Source: Modestobacter sp. Leaf380 (lineage in GTDB: Bacteria > Actinomycetota > Actinomycetes > Mycobacteriales > Geodermatophilaceae). Taken from it: a stretch of 64,000 bases of DNA. The stretch lies in the NCBI RefSeq assembly GCF_001424485.1, contig NZ_LMQC01000022.1, positions 124,001 to 188,000 on the forward strand. Direction: 5' to 3'. This document shows positions 1-6,150 of the stretch, piece by piece (position 1 is the stretch's first letter; the number at the start of each line of letters is the position of its first letter). The position numbers were made by a program, and so were the translations under genes. The notes beneath the pieces are model-generated. The model worked only from the letters and a program-made list of their open reading frames with translations. It ran no database searches and was not told where the DNA came from.

Positions 1-1
1 G

Positions 2-295
2 TCCCTGGTGCGCAGCGCCTGGGACCTGGACGCCATCGAGGGCCGGTACGAGGACTTCCTGGAGCTGGTGGGGTCGCGGCGGCCGCGCACCGACCGCCAG
101 GCGCTCGTCGCCCAGGTGAGGTTGGTCCAGGAGTGGCGGCGGTTCCCGCTGCTGGACCCGGGCCTGCCGCGTGAGCTGCTGCCGCCGCGCTGGAGCGGCA
201 ACCGGGCCGCCCAGGTGTTCCGTGAGCGGCACGCCACCTGGGCACCGCGTGCCGCGGCCGCCTGGGACGAGCTGGCAGGCAGCCGCACCACCTGA
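2..295 (+). CDS. PaaX-family transcriptional regulator, C-terminal part (cut by window start)
   Basis: Only the last ~97 residues are present; the gene begins before the window. The visible part has the layout of the C-terminal domain of PaaX-like repressors: RAWDLDAIEGRY, then EWRRFPLLDPGLPRELLP and a W-x-G near the end. PaaX proteins are GntR-like winged-helix repressors that respond to phenylacetyl-CoA in the archetype. The N-terminal DNA-binding domain is outside the window, so ligand and targets cannot be judged. A PaaI-type thioesterase lies 5 kb away but on the other strand, with no operon link. The frame ends in TGA. Confidence 0.75.
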   Translation, partial: SLVRSAWDLDAIEGRYEDFLELVGSRRPRTDRQALVAQVRLVQEWRRFPLLDPGLPRELLPPRWSGNRAAQVFRERHATWAPRAAAAWDELAGSRTT

Positions 296-326
296 GCCCC
301 GGGGGTCCCCACCGGGTCCGGCGGCC

Positions 327-752
327 TCAGCCCAGGACGAGCCACCCGGCCGCGAGGACGCCCGCCGTGGCTGCGACCACCCGGACGGTGTCCACGCGCA
401 GCAACCGGCGGTGGGCCCCGGCGTCCCAACCGGAGTCCAGCACCCGGTGCAGCGGGACCGCGGCCAGCGCGGTCACCCCGAGCACGACCGCGAGGCAGCC
501 GGCGCCGGCCAGGACGGGTCCGGCCGGGACGGCGCCGCGCAGGGCCAGCACCAGCAGCCAGACCGTCGTCACGCCCTGACCGGCGAACAGCGGCCCGACC
601 ACCCGGGTGACGCGCTGCTGGTGCGCCCGCTCGTAGGCCGCGAACCCCGCACCGACCCCGGCGAACTGGGGGTAGACGAGCACCCGGACGGTCCACTGGA
701 AGCCGGCGTAGGCGGCCACGAGCACCAGGTGGGTGACGGCGAGGGCGGTCAC
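327..752 (-). CDS. small four-helix membrane protein, function unknown
   Basis: A 141-residue protein that is nearly all membrane: hydrophobic segments begin at about residues 5, 50, 75 and 120. I do not recognise a named family. The GTG start at 750-752 overlaps the TGA stop of the upstream minus-strand gene in a GTGA junction, so the two are probably translationally coupled. A longer reading upstream of this start only overlays the neighbour in another frame. No catalytic motif is visible. Confidence 0.6.
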   Translation of the reverse strand: MTALAVTHLVLVAAYAGFQWTVRVLVYPQFAGVGAGFAAYERAHQQRVTRVVGPLFAGQGVTTVWLLVLALRGAVPAGPVLAGAGCLAVVLGVTALAAVPLHRVLDSGWDAGAHRRLLRVDTVRVVAATAGVLAAGWLVLG

Positions 753-1063
753 CGGCCCTTGGCCGGCTTCCCGCGCCAGGCCAGGCTCTGCCGGTCCAGC
801 TCGCGCAGCAGCGGGTCGCCCTCGTCGTCGATGCGTTCGGCCAGCGCCACGGCGGTGGCCAGCCCGGTGTCGTCGAGCTGGGTGAAGGCAGGGGAGCGGC
901 GCCGGTCCAGCACGTCGTACCAGCGGGCACCCACTGCGTGGTCGAGCACGATCCGGCCGAAGCAGTGGTCGGAGGTCACGACCCAGCGCTCGGCCCTTGC
1001 TCGGGCGGGGAGCCGGTCGAGCACGAGCTCCCGGTAGCGGGCCAGCAGCTGCTCGCGGGTCAC
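749..1063 (-). CDS. small conserved-looking protein, function unknown
   Basis: A soluble 104-residue protein with Trp- and His-rich segments (WVVTSDHCFGRIVLDH, then ARWYDVLDRR) followed by a charged helical half. It resembles short actinobacterial hypothetical proteins seen in other genomes, but I cannot assign an activity. The GTG start is chosen because the predicted protein begins cleanly there (VTREQLLARYRE) and upstream sequence runs into the liv terminator. Its stop overlaps the start of the next gene (GTGA), so the pair forms a two-gene unit. Confidence 0.6.
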   Translation of the reverse strand: MTREQLLARYRELVLDRLPARARAERWVVTSDHCFGRIVLDHAVGARWYDVLDRRRSPAFTQLDDTGLATAVALAERIDDEGDPLLRELDRQSLAWRGKPAKGR

Positions 1064-1082
1064 CAGCCCAGGACAGCACGAC

Positions 1083-1111
1083 GCCGGCCGCCCCGCACGG
1101 GGACGGCCGGC
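1083..1111 (-). terminator. hairpin terminator of the liv operon
   Basis: An 8-bp arm GCCGGCCG and a 4-bp CCCC/GGGG extension around the loop GCAC, with one unpaired A on the 3' side. It lies just after the livF stop (1126) and before the small gene pair. No U-tract is visible, as is common in very GC-rich genomes. Confidence 0.6.
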
Positions 1112-1125
1112 TGGTGTCGTGTTCC

Positions 1126-1980
1126 CTACTGGGCCTTGGCCAACGTCCCCAGGTAGAGCTCGATGACCTTGGGGTCGTTCATCAGCGACTTGCCGGTGTC
1201 GGTGTAGGCGTTGCGGCCCTGGTCGAGCACGTAGCCGCGGTCGCAGATCTGCAGGCACCGGCGGGCGTTCTGCTCGACCATGATGATCGAGACGCCGGTG
1301 GCGTTGATCCGCCGGCAGCGGATGAACACCTCGTCCTGGTAGGCGGGGGACAGACCGGCCGAGGGCTCGTCGAGCAACAGCACCGACGGGTCCATCATCA
1401 GCGCCCGGCCCATCGCCACCATCTGCCGCTCGCCGCCCGACAGCGACCCGGCCTTGCCCTTGCGCCGCTCACCGAGCAGCGGGAACAGGTCGATGACGTA
1501 GTCGAAGCGGTCCTTGAACGTCTTCGGGCGCAGGTACACGCCCATCTGCATGTTCTCCTCGATGGTCAGCGCGGGGAACACGTTGTTGTTCTGCGGCACG
1601 TACCCGACGCCCAGCTGCACCAGCTTGTGCGCCGGGGCCGAGGTGATGGTCTCCCCGCGCAGCGTCACCGCACCCGAGCGGACCGGGATGAGCCCGAAGA
1701 GGGTCTTCAGCAGCGTCGACTTCCCGGCCCCGTTGGGGCCGATGATGCCGACCAGCTCGCCGTCCTGCAGGTAGAAGTCGCAGCCCCGCAGGATGTTGAC
1801 CCCCGGCACGTAACCGGCGACCAGGTCGTCGGCCCGGACCAGGGCGCCCTCCGCGAGCTTGAGGTGCTCCTCGCGAGTGGCGGCCTTCTCGGCCGGGGAC
1901 AGCTCGGCGGCCGAGGACGCGGTGTCGGCGCGGGTGAGGTCCTCGCCGGTCTCGTCGACCTCGAACAGCGGCTCGCTCAT
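1126..1980 (-). CDS. livF: branched-chain amino-acid ABC transporter, ATP-binding protein LivF
   Basis: One of the two ATPases of a LivFGHM-type importer. It binds ATP at the cytoplasmic face of the LivH/LivM permeases. The 284 residues include Walker A (GPNGAGKSTLLKTLFG, about residue 82), the ABC signature LSGGERQMVAMGRAL, and Walker B with the catalytic Glu (VLLLDEPSAGLSP). The distal stretch MVEQNARRCLQICDRGYVL is typical of LivF. An acidic leader of about 40 residues precedes the ABC domain and is longer than in the usual ~235-residue family members. ATG overlaps the livG stop (ATGA). Substrate class is inferred from family only. Confidence 0.92.
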   Translation of the reverse strand: MSEPLFEVDETGEDLTRADTASSAAELSPAEKAATREEHLKLAEGALVRADDLVAGYVPGVNILRGCDFYLQDGELVGIIGPNGAGKSTLLKTLFGLIPVRSGAVTLRGETITSAPAHKLVQLGVGYVPQNNNVFPALTIEENMQMGVYLRPKTFKDRFDYVIDLFPLLGERRKGKAGSLSGGERQMVAMGRALMMDPSVLLLDEPSAGLSPAYQDEVFIRCRRINATGVSIIMVEQNARRCLQICDRGYVLDQGRNAYTDTGKSLMNDPKVIELYLGTLAKAQ

Positions 1981-3023
1981 CGCTTCTCCGTCCCGTCGCT
2001 GGTGATCGTCTCGGCCCGGCCGGACCCGCCGGGCACGCCCTCCTCGCGGGCGATGGCCGCCTCCGCCTCGGCGAGGACGCGGTCCTCCTCCTCGTTGGTC
2101 AGCGGCGCGTCGTGGTGGGCGCCGAGATAGGCGTCGACCACGTCCTTGTTCTGGCTGATGGACTCCGGCGGGCCCTCGGCGATGACCTTGCCGGCGGCCA
2201 TGACGACGACCCAGTCGCTGATGTCGCGGACGACGTCCATGTCGTGCTCGACGAAGACGACGGTCATGCCCTCCTCACGGAGGTCCTTGACGTGGCCCAG
2301 CAGGGACTGGGTCAGCGCCGGGTTCACCCCGGCCATCGGCTCGTCGAGCATGACGACCTTGGGGTCGCTCATCAGGGCCCGGGCCATCTCCAGCAGCTTG
2401 CGCTGGCCACCGGAGAGCACGCCGGCGAACTCGTCCTTCTTGGCGTCGAGCTTGAACCGCTGGAGCAGGTCCATGGCCTTCTCGGTGTTCGCCCTCTCCT
2501 GCGAGCGCCAGGTCCCGGGGACCAGCGCCTTGAGGAAGGACTCACCGGCCTGGCCCTGCGCACCCAGCAGCATGTTCTGCAGCACGGTGAGCCGGGACAG
2601 CGCCTTGGTCAGCTGGAAGGTGCGCACCACGCCGAGTCGGGCGACCTGGTGCGGGGACAGCCGGCCCAGGGACTTGCCGTCGAAGGTCCAGGTGCCGGTG
2701 TTGGGCTGGTCGAACCCGGTGAGCAGGTTGAACAGCGTGGTCTTGCCGGCACCGTTGGGCCCGATCAGCCCGGTGATGCCACCGCGCTGGATCTCCAGGT
2801 GGTCCACCGAGACGGCGGTGAGTCCACCGAAGGTGCGGGTGACGCCGTCGACGACCAGGGCCGGGTCGGGCTTGGCGACGCCGACCTCCCAGGGGAGGTC
2901 CCTGAGGGCCGCCTGGGCCAGCCGGGCCGGAGCGGCCCGGCCGGCCGGCGCCGTGCCGGTGGAGGTGGCGGTGGGGGTGCTGGACGCCGCGTGGGCGCCG
3001 GTGGGCTGCGGGTCAGCGGGCAT
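1977..3023 (-). CDS. livG: branched-chain amino-acid ABC transporter, ATP-binding protein LivG
   Basis: Second ATPase of the Liv importer. From the ATG at 3021-3023 the protein has 348 residues. A low-complexity Ala/Pro/Thr leader of ~55 residues comes first, then Walker A GPNGAGKTTLFNLLTG near residue 88, the signature LSGGQRKLLEMARAL, and Walker B VVMLDEPMAGVNP, the MAGV form being typical of LivG. An upstream start at 3047 is possible but would overlap livM more; the chosen start overlaps livM by 11 bp. The C-terminal tail beyond the ABC domain is rich in Glu and Ala. It is part of livH-livM-livG-livF. Confidence 0.9.
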   Translation of the reverse strand: MPADPQPTGAHAASSTPTATSTGTAPAGRAAPARLAQAALRDLPWEVGVAKPDPALVVDGVTRTFGGLTAVSVDHLEIQRGGITGLIGPNGAGKTTLFNLLTGFDQPNTGTWTFDGKSLGRLSPHQVARLGVVRTFQLTKALSRLTVLQNMLLGAQGQAGESFLKALVPGTWRSQERANTEKAMDLLQRFKLDAKKDEFAGVLSGGQRKLLEMARALMSDPKVVMLDEPMAGVNPALTQSLLGHVKDLREEGMTVVFVEHDMDVVRDISDWVVVMAAGKVIAEGPPESISQNKDVVDAYLGAHHDAPLTNEEEDRVLAEAEAAIAREEGVPGGSGRAETITSDGTEKR

Positions 3024-4029
3024 CGAGCAGAACCTCTCGTCGATCACCGAAGATGCCCTGCGGCCGGAAGATCATCAGGAGCATGATGCCGATCCCGATG
3101 ATGATGAACCGGGCGAAGGCGACGTCGGTGGCGTCGAACACGTCGTCGAGCTGGAAGAGGCCGAAGAACGAGACCCCGTTGCCGATCAGGGCCGACAGGC
3201 CGCTGTCGGAGAACGCGATGATGAACCACAGCAGCATGGCGCCGACCACGGGGCCGAGCACGCGGGCCGCACCACCGAGGATGAGCGCCCCGTAGGCCAG
3301 GAACGTGTTGGCGTTCTGGTACTGGTCGGGCTGCACGGAACCGGTGCCCAGCGCGTAGACCATGCCGCCGAGTGCACCGAAGACGCCGCCCAGGACCAGG
3401 GACTGCATCTTGTAGGAGTAGACGTTCTTGCCCAGCGCGCGGGCGGCGTCCTCGTCCTCGCGGATGGCCTTGAGCACGCGGCCCCACGGGCTGCGCATCA
3501 GGGCGAAGATGAGCAGCGAGCCGAGCACCACCAGCGTCCAGCCGACGGTGACCGTCCACAGCTCCACGCCGCTCCAGCGGGTGCCGAGGATGTCGTAGCG
3601 GCCGGCGGGCGACCACGGGGACAGGTCCAGGAAGCCGGTGTTGAACGCCGAGATGCCCTGGGTGCCACCGGTGACCGGGGTGGAGGACACCGACCGGAAG
3701 AGCAGCCTGAGCGCCTCGGCCGCGGCGATCGTCACGATCGCCAGGTAGTCCGCCCGCAGGCGCAGCGTGGGCAGGCCCAGGAGCAGGGCCAGCACGACGG
3801 CGGCGACCAGCCCGATGAGGACGCCGACGAAGAACGGCAGGCCCCACTGGGTGACCGAGATGGCGATGCCGAAGCCGCCGACCATCGCGAAGGCGATCTG
3901 GCCGAAGTTGAGCAGGCCGGTGTACCCGAAGTGCAGGTTCAGGCCCATGGCGAGCAGCGCGAAGAAGACCGCCTGGTAGGCGAACATCGACCGCACGCCG
4001 AGGGAGAGGGCGTCGAGGAACTCGTTCAT
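3013..4029 (-). CDS. livM: branched-chain amino-acid ABC transporter permease LivM
   Basis: An integral membrane permease of 338 residues, family-typical in length, with about nine hydrophobic segments. Diagnostic LivM sequence is present: MGLNLHFGYTGLLNFGQ near residue 30, the cytoplasmic coupling loop SPWGRVLKAIREDEDAARAL near residue 190, and the C-terminal FRPQGIFG. It starts 4 nt after the livH stop and its end overlaps livG, so all four liv genes are probably one transcript. With LivH it forms the translocation channel. Confidence 0.93.
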   Translation of the reverse strand: MNEFLDALSLGVRSMFAYQAVFFALLAMGLNLHFGYTGLLNFGQIAFAMVGGFGIAISVTQWGLPFFVGVLIGLVAAVVLALLLGLPTLRLRADYLAIVTIAAAEALRLLFRSVSSTPVTGGTQGISAFNTGFLDLSPWSPAGRYDILGTRWSGVELWTVTVGWTLVVLGSLLIFALMRSPWGRVLKAIREDEDAARALGKNVYSYKMQSLVLGGVFGALGGMVYALGTGSVQPDQYQNANTFLAYGALILGGAARVLGPVVGAMLLWFIIAFSDSGLSALIGNGVSFFGLFQLDDVFDATDVAFARFIIIGIGIMLLMIFRPQGIFGDRREVLLDAR

Positions 4030-4033
4030 GAGA

Positions 4034-5407
4034 TCAACCGATCCTGGCCCGGCTGCCCAGGATGCCCTGGGGCCGCACGATGAGGATGACGATGAGCAGG
4101 AGCAGTCCGCCGACGTACTTCATGTCGTTGGGGATGACCAGCGTCGACATCTGGATGAACACACCGACGATCACGCTGCCGAGCAGGGCGCCGTAGGCGG
4201 TGCCCAGACCGCCCAGGGTGACCCCGGCGAACATCAGCAGGAGCAGGCGGAAGCCCATGTCCCACTGCACCTGGTCCGACAGGCCCAGGAGCACGCCGCC
4301 CAGGGCTGCGAGGGCGCCACCGGCCATCCACACGACCAGGATGACCCGGTTGACGTCGATGCCGGAGGAGGCCGCCAGGTCGCGGTTGTCGGCGACGGCA
4401 CGCATGGCCTTGCCGATCCGCGAGCGCTGCAGCATGAGCGCGACACCGACGAGGACGACCAGCGCGATCACGATGCTGTAGAGGTCGCGGTCGGTGATCG
4501 CGAACGCACCGAAGTCCCGGGCGCGCTGGGACTGGTAGTCGGTGTAGGCGTTGGAACGCCCGCCGTAGACCGTCTGGATCAGGTAGCGCAGGGCCAGCGA
4601 GAGCCCGATGGAGACCACCAGCGCTGCGACCAGGCCGGTGCCGCGCTTGCGCAGCGGCCGCCAGAGCGCGAGCTCGTTCAGCGCGCCGACCGCGGCACCG
4701 ACGAGGACCGCGACCACCGCCGCGGCGACGAGCGGGACCCCGGTGGCGTTGATGAAGAAGGCGACGACGGCGCCGATGGTGACAAGCTCGCCGTGCGCGA
4801 AGTTGGTCAGCCCGGTGGTGCCGAAGATCAGCGACAGACCGACCGCGGCCAGCGCGATCAGCAGGCCGAAGCGGAGGCCGTCGACGAAGAGCTGGACGGC
4901 GAGGATGCGGCCGCTGCCGCGCTCCTCCCCGTCGGTGAGGGCGAAGGTGACGGGGAGGCGGCGGTTCTCCTCGACCGTGACGTCACGGGAGGCGCCGTCC
5001 CCGGCCGTGACGCCCTCGGGGAGGGCGTCCTCGTCGATGGTGACGGTGTAGTCGCCGGCGCCGTCGGGGAGGTCGATGGCGAAGCGGCCGGCGTCGTCGG
5101 TCTCGACGGAGTCCACCTCGTCGCCGCCGGCCGTGGTGACCGTGACCTCGACACCGGCGATGGGGCCGGTCGATCCGGTGGTCAGCGTGCCGCGGACCTG
5201 CTCGCCGGCGGCCTGGGCCGTGCCGCTGGGCAGCAGCGCCGCGAAGACCATCGCGAACGAGGCCAGCAGCAGCGCCAGCACCAGGGGACGTCGGGCGCTC
5301 GACCACCTGCCGGAGGACGTCCGGTGCGGGCGTGGTCCGGTCCGGGACGCGCCCGGCGGGCCCGTCCGGTCACCGTGCACGAGGGCACGGTGGGGTGCGT
5401 GCGTCAC
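4034..5407 (-). CDS. livH: branched-chain amino-acid ABC transporter permease LivH with an exported Ig-like N-terminal domain
   Basis: A 457-residue protein, ~165 residues longer than a typical LivH of ~290. Residues ~165-457 are the permease (GLTNFAHGELVTIGA, coupling loop SRIGKAMRAVADNRDLAASS, end IVRPQGILGS). Residues ~38-67 look like a signal sequence ending in TAQAAG. Residues ~68-160 (RGTLTTGSTGPIAGVEVTV, TDDAGRFAIDLPDGAGDYTV) resemble carboxypeptidase-regulatory or CNA-B/transthyretin-like beta sandwiches, which would lie outside the membrane. The GTG start is supported by GGAGG five bases upstream. It is first in livHMGF; no LivK-type binding protein gene is visible here. Confidence 0.9.
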   Translation of the reverse strand: MTHAPHRALVHGDRTGPPGASRTGPRPHRTSSGRWSSARRPLVLALLLASFAMVFAALLPSGTAQAAGEQVRGTLTTGSTGPIAGVEVTVTTAGGDEVDSVETDDAGRFAIDLPDGAGDYTVTIDEDALPEGVTAGDGASRDVTVEENRRLPVTFALTDGEERGSGRILAVQLFVDGLRFGLLIALAAVGLSLIFGTTGLTNFAHGELVTIGAVVAFFINATGVPLVAAAVVAVLVGAAVGALNELALWRPLRKRGTGLVAALVVSIGLSLALRYLIQTVYGGRSNAYTDYQSQRARDFGAFAITDRDLYSIVIALVVLVGVALMLQRSRIGKAMRAVADNRDLAASSGIDVNRVILVVWMAGGALAALGGVLLGLSDQVQWDMGFRLLLLMFAGVTLGGLGTAYGALLGSVIVGVFIQMSTLVIPNDMKYVGGLLLLIVILIVRPQGILGSRARIG

Positions 5408-5654
5408 TCGACCTCCTGGGCCGTCTGGTGGGGCAGCCCGACCCCTGGGTTCGCCAGGTGGACAGCAGGCCGCCGTTGGTTGAACGGCGCGGACAGTAAC
5501 CCACGGTTGTTGCGGTTCTGGGTCCTCCGGGACGGTCCGTGACCCAACCGCGACCCGGGGAGCCCGCTGAGAGCCCGGTCGCAGTCGGGGCGAAACGGAC
5601 GAGCTCAGAGGTGACCTGGGTCTCCCCGTGCACGTCAGGGGCGTGTGCGGCGCC

Positions 5655-6056
5655 TCATGGGGTCTTCACGAGGCAGGTCAGTCGGGCGCTCGCCGTCGGG
5701 CGGCCCTGGTCGTCGCTGACCTCGACCAGGAAGGTGGCCAGCGTGCGGCCGCGACGAACCGGTGTGCAGACGGCGGTGACGACGCCCTCGGTGGCCGCGC
5801 GCAGGTAGGAGGCGTTCAGCTCGATCCCGACGACCTGTCGTCCCGGTCCCGCGTGCAGGGCCGCGGCCCACGAGCCGACCGACTCGACCAGGGCGCAGGT
5901 CGCCCCGCCGTGCAGCAGGCCGAAGGGCTGCTCGTTGCCGGCCACCGGCATGGTGGCCACCATCCGGTCGGGGTCGAAGTCGGTGATGACGATGCCCAGC
6001 TTGGCGTCCAGACCGGTCAGCTCGGCGGGGGCCCAGTCCGGGCGCGGTGTGCTCAC
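5655..6056 (-). CDS. PaaI-family hotdog thioesterase
   Basis: A 133-residue single hotdog domain. The GLLHGGATCALVESVGSWAA segment carries the HGG motif and the acidic residue on the following helix used by PaaI/YbgC-type acyl-CoA thioesterases. The FxxxPVAGNEQPFGLLHGG lead-in is also typical. It probably hydrolyses a CoA thioester, but the acyl group cannot be told. The GTG start at 6054-6056 is chosen because the fold begins soon after; an extension to 6197 would run across the polA promoter. It is divergent from polA. Confidence 0.85.
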   Translation of the reverse strand: MSTPRPDWAPAELTGLDAKLGIVITDFDPDRMVATMPVAGNEQPFGLLHGGATCALVESVGSWAAALHAGPGRQVVGIELNASYLRAATEGVVTAVCTPVRRGRTLATFLVEVSDDQGRPTASARLTCLVKTP

Positions 6057-6136
6057 GTCGGCACGGTAGCCACCGCGCCACGCAGGCCCGGTGTCCGCGC
6101 CGTCGCCGGGGACTGGGGACCGTCGTACCCCCGCCC

Positions 6137-6142
6137 TAGGAT
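6137..6142 (+). promoter_or_regulatory. -10 box of polA, leaderless type
   Basis: TAGGAT lies 8 nt before the polA ATG at 6151, so the transcript would begin at or next to the start codon. No ribosome binding site precedes the ATG. No convincing -35 box is visible. Confidence 0.5.
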
Positions 6143-6150
6143 CGGACCCG

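Noticed and set aside
2146-4083. Long plus-strand frames across livG and livM
   Set aside because: They are complementary to genes with clear ABC and permease motifs; no ribosome sites or domains.
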